NCBI RefSeq assembly: GCF_009846885.1
Contig: NZ_WUWM01000011.1
Span: 62,001 to 126,000, forward strand
Direction of reading: 5' to 3'
Length of the DNA: 64,000 nucleotides
DNA from: Paenibacillus puerhi
GTDB taxonomy: Bacteria > Bacillota > Bacilli > Paenibacillales > NBRC-103111
Below the pieces are notes generated by a model. That model was not told where the DNA came from. It ran no database searches and worked only from the letters and a program-made list of their open reading frames with translations. The position numbers and the translations under genes are program-made. Shown here in pieces: positions 53,996-63,600 of the stretch (position 1 is its first letter; the number at the start of each line of letters is the position of its first letter).

Positions 53996-54978
53996 AACAG
54001 CGCACTCCCTACCTCCTGAACTACCCGATCAATCGCTTCCTGCAGCGACCCCTCGACCGTACAGCCGGCTGCCCGAATATGGCCGCCGCCGCCGAATCGC
54101 TGGGCGATCTCCGCTACGTTCGCTTCTCCGCCGGAACGGAGACTGACCTTGACGACGCCCGGTTTTTTCTCCTTAAACAGGATGCCGACCGATACTCCCT
54201 CCACATTGCGAGCATAGTTCACGAGCCCGTCCATGTCCTCGCTGGATGCGCCCGAAGCAAGCAATTGGTCCGTTGACACGGACAGCCAAGCCACCCGCTT
54301 ATCGTGAGCAAAGCTCAAGGTCGTCAGACTCGACTTAAGCAAGGATACCTGAGCGAACGTCATCTTCTCCAGCAGCCTTTCGGCGAGCTCATGCCCCTGT
54401 ACTCCGCGGCTGAGCAGCTCCGACGCGATACGCATAACCTTCGGCGAGGTGTTGGAATAGCGGAACCCGCCGGTATCCGTCAACAAGCCGGAGTAGATGC
54501 ATACATTCCATTCATCCGAGCAATCCACAGCAAGCTCCGCGGCCAGATCATACAGCACTTCTACCGTTGCCGCCGCATCGGCCTGGACTAGATTCACGGT
54601 ACCAAAGGAATCATTCGTCGCGTGATGGTCGATGTTCAACAGCTGGAATCCGGGCGCGAAGCAGCGGCGCACCTGCCCGATCCGCCCAAAATCAGCGCAA
54701 TCGACCGAGATCACCGCAGCAAACATACGTTCAGGCTCTTTTTGCTCAAAGTTCCAGATCGGATGCGGGCCAGCCATGTAGTGAAACTTGCTAGGCATAG
54801 GGCCTTCATTGATCAGCGTAAAGGATTTGCCGAGCGCATGCAGCATCCAAGCCACGCCGAACGTCGATCCGGTGGCATCCCCGTCAGGCTGGACGTGGGA
54901 AACCACCAGAAAGTCGTCGTGCTTGCGGATAAAGTCGGCTGCCGCTTGAAGCTGTACGGCGTACTCCGCTTTACTCAT
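53992..54978 (-). CDS. nrnA: NanoRNase/pAp phosphatase NrnA (DHH family)
   Basis: A 328-residue DHH/DHHA1 phosphoesterase. Metal-site motifs HVQPDGDATGS, SVDCAD and NIDHHATND lie in the N-terminal domain, and FGGGGHIRAAG in DHHA1 near the end. It degrades short oligoribonucleotides and dephosphorylates pAp. It overlaps rbfA by 4 bases and truB by 4 bases. Confidence 0.96.
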   Translation of the reverse strand: MSKAEYAVQLQAAADFIRKHDDFLVVSHVQPDGDATGSTFGVAWMLHALGKSFTLINEGPMPSKFHYMAGPHPIWNFEQKEPERMFAAVISVDCADFGRIGQVRRCFAPGFQLLNIDHHATNDSFGTVNLVQADAAATVEVLYDLAAELAVDCSDEWNVCIYSGLLTDTGGFRYSNTSPKVMRIASELLSRGVQGHELAERLLEKMTFAQVSLLKSSLTTLSFAHDKRVAWLSVSTDQLLASGASSEDMDGLVNYARNVEGVSVGILFKEKKPGVVKVSLRSGGEANVAEIAQRFGGGGHIRAAGCTVEGSLQEAIDRVVQEVGSALL

Positions 54979-55331
54979 GCTTTCGAATCCCCTTCGCTAA
55001 TCTGCTGAAGAATCGATTGAATCTTGGAGCCGTAATCGATGGAGGCGTCAAATATGAAATGCAAATCAGGAATTTTGCGCATCCGGATCCGCTTGCCCAG
55101 CTCGGAACGGATGAATCCGGAGCTGCGGCCGAGAGCTTTCAGCGTCTCTTCCCGCTGCTCCTCACTTCCAAGTACACTCAGATATACCTTCGCCTGAGAG
55201 TAATCATTGGTGACATCCACGCCCGTGACGGTAATAAAGCCGATCCGCGGGTCCTTCAGCTCGGACTGAATAATCTGGCTGATTTCCTTCTTGATTTGCT
55301 CGCCAACTCGACCTACGCGAATTTTAGCCAT
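54975..55331 (-). CDS. rbfA: 30S ribosome-binding factor A
   Basis: A 118-residue KH-like protein needed for 16S rRNA 5' maturation. It begins MAKIRVGRVGEQIKKEI and has RMRKIPDLHFIFDASIDYG at the end, typical of RbfA. It follows infB by 13 bases. Confidence 0.97.
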   Translation of the reverse strand: MAKIRVGRVGEQIKKEISQIIQSELKDPRIGFITVTGVDVTNDYSQAKVYLSVLGSEEQREETLKALGRSSGFIRSELGKRIRMRKIPDLHFIFDASIDYGSKIQSILQQISEGDSKA

Positions 55332-55344
55332 AGCGAATCACCTC

Positions 55345-58230
55345 TTATCTCTCTACAGTCTCCATGACGAAGGCTTCAATGACGTCCCCTTCTCTAATAT
55401 CGTTGAATTTCTCAACCGATATACCGCACTCGTAGCCTTGGGATACTTCCTTCACATCATCCTTAAACCGCTTGAGCGAGTCTACCTTGCCGGAGAACAC
55501 AACGATACCGCTGCGGATTACGCGAAGCTCTGCATTCCGGTTGATTTTACCGGTGGTTACCATGCAGCCTGCAATCGTACCGACCTTGGATACTTTAAAG
55601 ATGTTGCGGACCTCGGCTTGACCGATGACCACTTCTTTATAGGTTGGATCAAGCAAGCCTTTCATAGCCGCTTCAATCTCTTCCATTACCTTATAAATAA
55701 TGCTGTGCAGACGAATATCGACTTTTTCCTGATCCGCGGTATTTTTGGCTTGCGGCTCGGGACGTACGTTAAAGCCGATTACGATCGCGTTGGAAGCGGA
55801 AGCCAGAATAACATCGGACTCTGTTACGGCGCCTACGCCGCTGAGCAAAATTTTGACTCGCGCGCCTTCCACATCGATTTTCTCGAGGGAGCTTTTCAGC
55901 GCTTCAGCTGAGCCTTGAACGTCTGCTTTGATGATCACGTTGAGATCCTTGATCTCGCCTTCTTTGATCTGTTTGTACAGATCGTCCAGCGTGACGCGGG
56001 AGTTTGCTCCCATCTCCGATTGGCGCAGCGTAACCGTACGCTTCTCGGCGATTGCTCTGGCCTTGCGCTCATCTTCAAACACAAGGAACGGATCGCCGGC
56101 TTGAGGAACCTCCGTCATCCCGGTAATTTCAACCGGTGTGGAAGGACCCGCCTCTTTGAGCTTCTTGCCTCTGTCGTTGACCATCGCACGAACCCGGCCG
56201 AAATGAACGCCCGCTACGAAGCTGTCGCCGACCTTCAAGGTACCATGCTGAATCAGAACGCGAGCTACAGGGCCTTTTCCTTTATCCAGCTCGGCTTCAA
56301 TGACCGTACCTCTGGCCCGTTTGTTTGGATTGGCTTTGTACTCCTGCACTTCGGACACGAGAAGAACCATATCGAGCAGGTTATCGAGCCCGATGCGCTG
56401 CTTAGCCGAAATATTGCAGAAAATCGTATCGCCGCCCCACTCTTCCGGCACCAGCTCGTAAGCGGTCAGTTCTTGCTTGATATGATCCGGATTGGCTTCC
56501 GGCTTATCTATTTTGTTAACTGCTACAATAATAGGCACCTTCGCTGCTTTCGCATGGGCGATGGCCTCGACTGTTTGCGGCATGACGCCGTCGTCCGCAG
56601 CAACTACGATGATCGTAATGTCGGTAACCTGCGCGCCGCGGGCACGCATCGATGTGAACGCCTCGTGACCCGGGGTATCGAGGAACGTGATCTTCTTGCC
56701 GTTCGCTTCGACCTGATAGGCCCCGATATGCTGGGTAATCCCGCCGGCTTCGCCTTCGCTGACATTCGTTTTGCGGATAGCGTCAAGCAGAGTTGTCTTA
56801 CCATGGTCGACGTGACCCATGATCGTAACGACCGGTGGCCGCTCCATCAGATCCTCGTCTTCATCCTTCTCTTCGAAGTTCTCGAACTTGTCTTCCTCAA
56901 CCGGGATCTTCAGCTCGATCTCGACCCCGTAGTCCGATGCGAGAAGCTGAATGGCATCCAGATCCAGCTCCTGATTGATCGTTGCCATCACGCCCAGGAA
57001 CAACAGCTTCTTAATAACCTCGGAAGCATCCTTGTGGAGAGATTTGGCCAACTCGCCGACAGTCATTGTGCCGCGCACGATAATTTTCTTAGGCGTGTTG
57101 TCAATCTTCGGTTTAGGCGGTTCCGAATTGAATCTGCCGCCTCTGCCTTGAGCGCGGCCCCTATTGCCAGGTCCCTTGCCGCCCGACCGGTTATCGTCAA
57201 ATCGTTTTTGACCCGGTCTGGCCGGCTTTCTGCCCGGCTTATCCGAATCATTATCTCCGGTAGACGGTATCGGTCTGGATGAGCCGGCTGCAGCCGGACG
57301 ACTGTTAAAGTTGCCGCGACGGTTATCCGAACGCTGTCCCTGAGCTCCGCCGGACGCTCCTTGACCGCCCGCAGGACGGGCGCCTTGACCGCCACCGCCG
57401 TATGAGCCTTGGCCTCCGCGGTTGTACCCGCCTTGACCGCCCTGACCGCTCGGACGGCTCTGCCCGCCGCCTTGGCCTCCCTGACCGCCTTGGCGATAGC
57501 CGCCGCCTTGACCGCCCTGACCGCTCGGACGACTCTGCCCGCCGCCTTGGCCGCCCTGGCCGCCTTGGCGATAGCCGCCGCCTTGACCGCCTTGGCCGCT
57601 CGGACGACTCTGTCCGCCGCCTTGGCCTCCCTGACCGCCTTGGCGATAGCCGCCGCCTTGACCGCCTTGGCCGCTCGGACGACTTTGCCCGCCGCCTTGG
57701 CCTCCTTGACCGCCTTGGCGATAGCCGCCGCCTTGGCCGCCCTGGCCACCTTGACGGTAACCGCCGCCTTGACCGCCCTGACCGCTCGGACGGCTTTGGC
57801 CGCCTCCCTGAGTTTGGCTGCTGCCTTGCGAACGTTCGACGCCTGGGCTTTGCTGTCTTTCTTCCTGCTGCTCGCCGCTATTTTTCGGCGCCGCGGATTG
57901 AACTTGTTGACTTCCGGTCGCACGCTGCTCCGGTTTCGGCTGTACTGCTACGGTTTGTTGTTTCGATGAATTAGTAATACCTGCACCTCTTTCTGAAGAC
58001 TTGGAATCTTGTCCGGCTCCGCCTTCACGTTTTGCTGCCGCATTGGCCTTAATATCTTTAAAAAACTTCTCTACGCTATTCACTGCATCGTTCTCCATTA
58101 CGCTCATATGGTTGTTGACGGGAAGTCCCAGTCTTTTCAGAATAGTAATAATTTCCTTACTACTCATATTCAAGGACTTTGCATACTCGTAAACTCTGAG
58201 TTTATCTTTATTGTTGTCCTGTTTTGTCAA
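55345..58230 (-). CDS. infB: Translation initiation factor IF-2
   Basis: A 961-residue GTPase bringing initiator tRNA to the 30S subunit. Residues 1-55 form the IF2 N-terminal helical domain, followed by a long Gly/Gln-rich disordered stretch with five in-frame 25-residue repeats, then the conserved GTPase domain ([12 protein letters not shown] near 470, NKIDKPEAN) and the beta-barrel and C-terminal domains. The start is TTG at 58230 with GGAGG at 9 bases; a frame open to 58386 enters ylxQ. The repeat leaves shadow frames open on both strands. Confidence 0.96.
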   Translation of the reverse strand: MTKQDNNKDKLRVYEYAKSLNMSSKEIITILKRLGLPVNNHMSVMENDAVNSVEKFFKDIKANAAAKREGGAGQDSKSSERGAGITNSSKQQTVAVQPKPEQRATGSQQVQSAAPKNSGEQQEERQQSPGVERSQGSSQTQGGGQSRPSGQGGQGGGYRQGGQGGQGGGYRQGGQGGQGGGQSRPSGQGGQGGGYRQGGQGGQGGGQSRPSGQGGQGGGYRQGGQGGQGGGQSRPSGQGGQGGGYRQGGQGGQGGGQSRPSGQGGQGGYNRGGQGSYGGGGQGARPAGGQGASGGAQGQRSDNRRGNFNSRPAAAGSSRPIPSTGDNDSDKPGRKPARPGQKRFDDNRSGGKGPGNRGRAQGRGGRFNSEPPKPKIDNTPKKIIVRGTMTVGELAKSLHKDASEVIKKLLFLGVMATINQELDLDAIQLLASDYGVEIELKIPVEEDKFENFEEKDEDEDLMERPPVVTIMGHVDHGKTTLLDAIRKTNVSEGEAGGITQHIGAYQVEANGKKITFLDTPGHEAFTSMRARGAQVTDITIIVVAADDGVMPQTVEAIAHAKAAKVPIIVAVNKIDKPEANPDHIKQELTAYELVPEEWGGDTIFCNISAKQRIGLDNLLDMVLLVSEVQEYKANPNKRARGTVIEAELDKGKGPVARVLIQHGTLKVGDSFVAGVHFGRVRAMVNDRGKKLKEAGPSTPVEITGMTEVPQAGDPFLVFEDERKARAIAEKRTVTLRQSEMGANSRVTLDDLYKQIKEGEIKDLNVIIKADVQGSAEALKSSLEKIDVEGARVKILLSGVGAVTESDVILASASNAIVIGFNVRPEPQAKNTADQEKVDIRLHSIIYKVMEEIEAAMKGLLDPTYKEVVIGQAEVRNIFKVSKVGTIAGCMVTTGKINRNAELRVIRSGIVVFSGKVDSLKRFKDDVKEVSQGYECGISVEKFNDIREGDVIEAFVMETVER
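57426..57800 (-). repeat. 75-bp tandem repeat inside infB
   Basis: A block reading [18 protein letters not shown] in translation occurs with the CCGCTCGG motif (plus strand) at 57446, 57521, 57596, 57671 and 57782. The intervals are 75, 75, 75 and 111 bases, the last being 75 plus a 36-base [12 protein letters not shown] unit. All are multiples of three, so the frame is kept. Confidence 0.9.
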
Positions 58231-58253
58231 TACAGTCCACCTCCGAGCTTTTT

Positions 58254-58547
58254 TTACGGCTTCAGCAGCAGTCGCGCAAATCCCCCATCGGCTACGGCAA
58301 TGACAACCCGCGTTTCTTTTCCGATACTGCCTCCGAGCTGCTCCCGGCTGCCGTATTGATGAATAGGAACTTGATAATGACTGCATTTATCGTTTATCTT
58401 CTTAAGCGTGCTTTCGGAAGCATCCTCGGCCACAATAACCAGCTTGGCTTCCCCGCTGCGGATCGACTCGATGACAGCATCTTCGCCGGAAATCACTTTA
58501 CCGGCGCGCATCGCAAGACCTAAATTGGAAAAAAAGCGACTATTCAT
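58254..58547 (-). CDS. ylxQ: YlxQ, L7Ae-family ribosomal protein-like
   Basis: A 97-residue L7Ae/L30e-type RNA-binding protein, with [15 protein letters not shown] near the start and [16 protein letters not shown]. It binds K-turn RNA in relatives. The ATG at 58547 follows GAGG and overlaps the ylxR end; an earlier ATG at 58559 is possible. It lies between ylxR and infB, as in Bacillus. Confidence 0.93.
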   Translation of the reverse strand: MNSRFFSNLGLAMRAGKVISGEDAVIESIRSGEAKLVIVAEDASESTLKKINDKCSHYQVPIHQYGSREQLGGSIGKETRVVIAVADGGFARLLLKP

Positions 58548-58857
58548 CGTCATCCTCATCCGCCGATTGTTTCCCGGCTATAAACTCGTCCTCGACTTTA
58601 ATAAAATCCTGCTCCAAAGCATCGTAGATATCCGGGCTAACCTGAGCTTTCAATGCCCGGTCGAGCGCCCTGGATTTCTTGGCGAGCTTGAAACAGGACT
58701 GCTTGCCGCACAGGTAAGCCCCACGGCCGGCCTTCTTGCCTGTCAGATCGATGAGCAGCTCATCAGCCGGGGTTTTGACAACACGGATCAGCTCCCGCTT
58801 CGGCATCATCTGCTGGCATGCCACGCACTTGCGCAGCGGTGTTTTTCTCGGCTTCAT
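58540..58857 (-). CDS. rnpM: RNase P modulator RnpM (YlxR)
   Basis: A 105-residue YlxR-family protein. The signature RKCVACQQMMPKREL lies near residue 9, and GRGAYLCGKQSCFKLA near 45. It modulates RNase P in B. subtilis. The acidic tail EDDDE is encoded where ylxQ begins (8-base overlap). Confidence 0.94.
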   Translation of the reverse strand: MKPRKTPLRKCVACQQMMPKRELIRVVKTPADELLIDLTGKKAGRGAYLCGKQSCFKLAKKSRALDRALKAQVSPDIYDALEQDFIKVEDEFIAGKQSADEDDDE

Positions 58858-58899
58858 CGGCTAATCCCCCCTTTGGCTATCGGACTCTGAAGTCCTATT

Positions 58900-59997
58900 T
58901 CAATCGATACTGACCGAATCCTGATGCATTTCCTCGGTGTATGTTTTAGGACGTCCGAACTCCTGCTCGGCTTGAGTCTCGCTCTTGATATCGATCTTCC
59001 ACCCCGTCAGCTTCGCGGCCAGTCTTGCATTCTGTCCCTTGATGCCGATCGCCAGCGATAGCTGGTAGTCCGGCACAATCACGCGAGCCATCTTCTCCGC
59101 CTCGAACACCTGCACCTCGATAACCTTGGACGGGCTGAGCGCATTGGCGACATATTCATCGACGCCTTCCACCCAGCGCACGATATCGATCTTCTCACCC
59201 TTCAGCTCGCCGACAATCGTCTGCACGCGCATGCCCTTCGGCCCTACGCAAGAGCCGACCGGATCCACCTCGGCATTGCGGGAATATACCGCAATCTTCG
59301 AGCGGAAGCCAGCTTCTCTGGCAACGGAGCGGATCTCAACGACGCCTTGAAAAATTTCAGGCACCTCAAGCTCGAACAGCCGCTTTAAAAGTCCGGGATG
59401 CGTGCGCGAAAGAATAATTTGCGGCCCTTTGGTCGTATTCTCGACCTTCGTAATATAGGCTTTTACCCGGTCGCCCTGCTTAAACTTGTCGGTCGGCATC
59501 AGCTCGGTGAGCGGCATAACCGCTTCGATCTTGCCGAGGTCGATATACAGATTGCGTTGATCCTGGCGCTGTACGATACCGTTGACGATATCTTCCTCTT
59601 TATCTACGTAAGCATTGTAGATTAAGCCGCGTTCCGCCTCGCGGATACGCTGCGTCACCACCTGCTTCGCCGTTTGCGCGGCAATCCGTCCAAAATCACG
59701 CGGAGTTACTTCGATTTCCACAATGTCGTTCAATTGATAATTTTGATTCATTTCTCTGGCAGCGAATAACGAAATCTCGAGCCGGGCATCGAGCACTTCA
59801 TCCACGACCGTCTTGCGAGCGTACACCTTGATCAGTCCGGTATGCCGGTTGATGTCGACGCGTACGTTCTGGGCCGTATTAAAATTGCGCTTGTAGCCCG
59901 AGATCAAGGCTGCTTCGATGGCATCGATCAGCAGCTCCTTGGCGATCCCCTTCTCGCGTTCGATTTCGTTTAACGCTTCGATAAAATCCATGTTCAT
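58900..59997 (-). CDS. nusA: Transcription termination/antitermination factor NusA
   Basis: A 365-residue NusA with the RNA polymerase-binding N-terminal domain, an S1 domain (about 135-200), and two KH domains (GPKGMRVQTIVGEL and GIKGQNARLAAKLTG). Like other Firmicute NusA it lacks the acidic C-terminal repeats. It follows rimP by 54 bases. Confidence 0.98.
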   Translation of the reverse strand: MNMDFIEALNEIEREKGIAKELLIDAIEAALISGYKRNFNTAQNVRVDINRHTGLIKVYARKTVVDEVLDARLEISLFAAREMNQNYQLNDIVEIEVTPRDFGRIAAQTAKQVVTQRIREAERGLIYNAYVDKEEDIVNGIVQRQDQRNLYIDLGKIEAVMPLTELMPTDKFKQGDRVKAYITKVENTTKGPQIILSRTHPGLLKRLFELEVPEIFQGVVEIRSVAREAGFRSKIAVYSRNAEVDPVGSCVGPKGMRVQTIVGELKGEKIDIVRWVEGVDEYVANALSPSKVIEVQVFEAEKMARVIVPDYQLSLAIGIKGQNARLAAKLTGWKIDIKSETQAEQEFGRPKTYTEEMHQDSVSID

Positions 59998-60051
59998 TTC
60001 GTTGGAGTTCCCCCTCTCATAAAATGCGAAGCCCGCGCACGGGCAGCAGTA

Positions 60052-60510
60052 TTAAAACAAGATAGCAAGCCGGGCGCTCGCCACTTTCTCGGCCGGCAGC
60101 CGATGCTTTTTCTTGCCGACTTCCACTTCAACTACAGCTTCATCATAAAAAACAAGCGTGCCTTCGAACTCCTTCAAGCCGTCGATAGGCTCATAGGTCG
60201 TTATGAAAACATGCTGGCCGATTGCACGCATGTAATCTTGCGGCTTCCGGAGCGGACGCTCCGCCCCGGGCGAAGAAACCTCCAGAAAATAAGCGTCGGG
60301 AATCGGATCGTTGTCATCCAGCTTGGCGCTCAGATATTCACTGATGCGTCCGCAGTCGTCGATGTCGATACCGCCTTCCTTGTCGCAGTATACCCGCAGG
60401 AACCAATTTCCGCCTTCTTTTACATATTCGATGTCGACCAGTTCGAATTGGTTCTCGTCCAGAAACGGACGCACCAACGCTTCCACCGTCGATTTGATCT
60501 GATTGCTCAA
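60052..60510 (-). CDS. rimP: Ribosome maturation factor RimP
   Basis: A 152-residue factor for 30S subunit maturation. FELVDIEYVKEGGNWFLRV and LDVSSPGAERPL-like EVSSPGAERPLRK motifs are present. The start is TTG at 60510 with AGGAGG at 9 bases; the longer frame from 60555 enters the spacer after polC. It heads the rimP-nusA-infB operon. Confidence 0.95.
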   Translation of the reverse strand: MSNQIKSTVEALVRPFLDENQFELVDIEYVKEGGNWFLRVYCDKEGGIDIDDCGRISEYLSAKLDDNDPIPDAYFLEVSSPGAERPLRKPQDYMRAIGQHVFITTYEPIDGLKEFEGTLVFYDEAVVEVEVGKKKHRLPAEKVASARLAILF

Positions 60511-60564
60511 ACGCGTTTTCCTCCTGTTCCATCGTGAGCGAGTCGCTGAAAACACTCATACAAA

Positions 60565-60592
60565 ATGTAAAGAGTGGGTTTCCCCACTCTCC
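60565..60592 (-). terminator. Terminator after polC
   Basis: 8-bp arms AGAGTGGG / CCCACTCT with a GAAA loop, followed by TTACATTTTG on the minus strand. A weak T tract may let some transcripts reach rimP. Confidence 0.72.
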
Positions 60593-60684
60593 GGTTTCGA
60601 GATATAGCATTGTTACCATAGCAGATTATACCATAGATACCGGCCTGCTTGCAACTGGGGAGGCCGTTCCAGCCGCCCCTGCCA

Positions 60685-63600
60685 TTAGAACAACGAAAGC
60701 TGGTTCGTCTCCGGCAGACCGCGGAAGCAGCCCATGCCGCCGAGCAGCTCGATGACCGTCTTCGAGGCCTTGCTCCGCGTCTGGAAATCCTCGACGGACA
60801 AGTAGGGACCGGCATCCCGGGCAGCCGCGATATTTTTGGCCGCGTTCTCGCCGATGCCTCCCACCGCCGAGAACGGCGGAATCAGCGAATCCCCTTCGAT
60901 AATAAACTTCGTCGCGTCCGACTTGTACAGATCGACCGGCTTGAAGGAAAAGCCGCGTGCCGTCATCTCGATCGCCATCTCGAGGATCGAGATCATATTT
61001 TTCTCTTTCGGCAGCGCCTGGAAGCCTTTCTCCTCAATCTCGACCAGCCTGCGGACGATCGCGTCATAGCCCTGACACAGCAGGTCCAGCTCGAAGTCGG
61101 TAGCGCGGACCGAGAAGTAGGTCGCATAATAAGCAATCGGATGATACAGCTTGAAGTAGGCTGTGCGAACGGCGGAGATAACATAGGCGGAGGCATGCGC
61201 CTTCGGAAACATATATTCGATTTTCTCGCAGGAATCAATATACCATTGAGGCACCTTATGCTTCTTCATGTCTTCCTTCCATTCCTCGGTCAAGCCCTTG
61301 CCCTTCCGCACGCTCTCCGTGATCTTGAACGCCAGGCCTGCATCCATACCCGCTTTATAGATGAGGTACAGCATGATGTCGTCCCGGCAGCCGATCACAG
61401 TTTTGATCGTACAGATTCCCTTCTTGATCAGCTCCTGGGCATTGCCCAGCCACACTCCCGTGCCGTGAGACAGCCCCGAAATTTGGAGCAAGTCGGCAAA
61501 GCTGGACGGTCTCGCTTCTTCCAGCATCTGACGGACAAACTTCGTGCCCATCTCCGGAACGCCATAAGTGGCGACCGGCGTACGGATTTTCTCAGGCGTC
61601 ACGCCCAGCGAATCCACCGAATTGAACATACTCATGACCTTCGGATCGTTCATCGGGATCGTCGTCGGATCGACTCCCGTCAGGTCCTGCAGCATCCGCA
61701 TCATCGTCGGATCATCATGCCCGAGAATATCGAGCTTGAGCAGGTTCGCATCGAAGGCGTGATAATCGAAATGCGTCGTTTTCCACTCGGCACTCGTATC
61801 ATCGGCGGGAAACTGCACAGGCGTGATGTCGTTGACATCGATATAATCGGGTACGACGACGATACCGCCGGGATGCTGACCAGTGCTGCGCTTTACTCCG
61901 GTGCAGCCAAGAGCCAGTCGGCTCAGCTCAGCGCCGCGCCACTTTTTCCCTTGCTCTTCCTCGTACTTCTTCACGAAGCCGAAGGCGGTCTTCTCCGCAA
62001 CCGTACCGATCGTTCCGGCCCGGAATACGTTTTTCTCTCCGAACATCTCCTTGGTGAAGTTATGCGCATTCGGCTGGTATTCCCCCGAGAAGTTCAAGTC
62101 GATATCGGGAACCTTGTCTCCCTTGAAGCCAAGGAACGTCTCGAACGGGATATCCTGTCCTTCACCCTTCAGCTTGCTGCCGCAGTTCGGACAATCTTTA
62201 TCGGGCAGGTCGAAGCCGGATGGGATCGAGCCGTCGAGAATCCATTCGCTATGCTGGCAGGACATGCAAATATAATGCGGCGGAAGCGGGTTAACTTCAG
62301 AAATGCCAAGGAACGTAGCGACGACGGAGGAACCGACCGAGCCCCGGGAGCCGACGAGATATCCGTCCTGATTGGACTTTTTTACAAGCCGCTCGGAGAT
62401 CAAATAGTTGGCCGAGAAGCCGTACTTGATAATCGGAACGAGCTCCTTCTCCAGCCGGGCGACGATAACCTCCGGAATAGGCTCGCCATAGATTTGCTTC
62501 GCGGTGTTATAGCAGGTCTCGCGAATCTCCTCATCCGCGCCCTCAAGGATCGGCGTGAACAGCTTCGTCGGGAACAGCTCCAGCTCCTCGAACCGGTCGG
62601 CCAGCGCCGCCGTATTGGTAACGACGACCTCATAAGCGTCCTCGGCGCCGAGAAATTCGAACTCGGCTAGCATCTCCTTGGTTGTCCGGAAGTGCACATC
62701 CGGCTTGCGGATATCCTTCAGCGGACTGAAGCCCGTGATGCCGTGGATCGTAATATCCCGGTTAATTTTCTCACGCGGCAGCAGATAATGGACATTTCCG
62801 GTAGCAATGACAGGCTTGCCGAGCTTCCGGCCGATCTGTACAATCTTCCGGGCGGCGTCCTCCAGCTGTGCCGGACTTCCGACCAAGCCCTTCTCGACCA
62901 GATGCATATTGACGAGTGTAGGCTGAATCTCCAGCACATCGTAAAACTCCGCTACCGCTTCCGCTTCCTCCTGCGACTTGTTCAACACCGTCTCGAACAG
63001 CTCGCCTTTCTCGCAGCCCGAGGCGATGATCAGTCCTTCCCGCAGCTCGATCAGCTTCGTTCGCGGAATGCATGGAACCCGATGGAAATATTCGGTATGA
63101 GATAAGGAAATTAAAGTATATAAGTTCTTTTTGCCGACCATGTTTTGCGCATAAATGCAGCAGTGAAACGGGCGTTGGGTCTTCAGGTTTTTGCCGACCT
63201 GATCATTCAATTGATTCAGCTGCAAGTATCCGTGATCGGCCGCTTCCTTCAGCATATGGAACAGAACGAATCCGAGAGCGATGGAGTCATCGATCGCCCG
63301 GTGATGGTTATCGAGACTAACCTTAAATTTATCGGATAGCGTGTTCAACCGGTGGTTTTTCATCGTCGGATATAACAGTCTGGCCAGCTCGAGCGTATCG
63401 ATGACCGGGTTGTTTGGCTCCGGCAGGCCGAGTCTCTTGCAGTTTGTATTCAGGAAGCCCATATCAAAGCGCGCATTATGCGCAACTAGAACAGCGTCGC
63501 CGACAAAGGCAAGAAATTCAGGCAATTTCTCCGAAATATCCGGGGCACCGCGTACCATATCGTCGGTAATATTCGTCAGCTGCTGGATGTTATAAGGAAT

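Noticed and set aside
57426-57800. Regularly spaced repeat resembling a CRISPR array
   Set aside because: The units are contiguous coding repeats with multiples of three bases and no unique spacers.
57402-57974. Plus-strand frames of 186-190 codons, and a minus-strand frame at 57063-57923, rich in repeated residues
   Set aside because: They are open only because of the 75-bp repeat within infB, whose own frame is fully conserved as IF-2.
60649-62670. 673-codon plus-strand open frame
   Set aside because: It lies opposite polC, whose PHP, exonuclease and polymerase motifs are all in the minus-strand frame.
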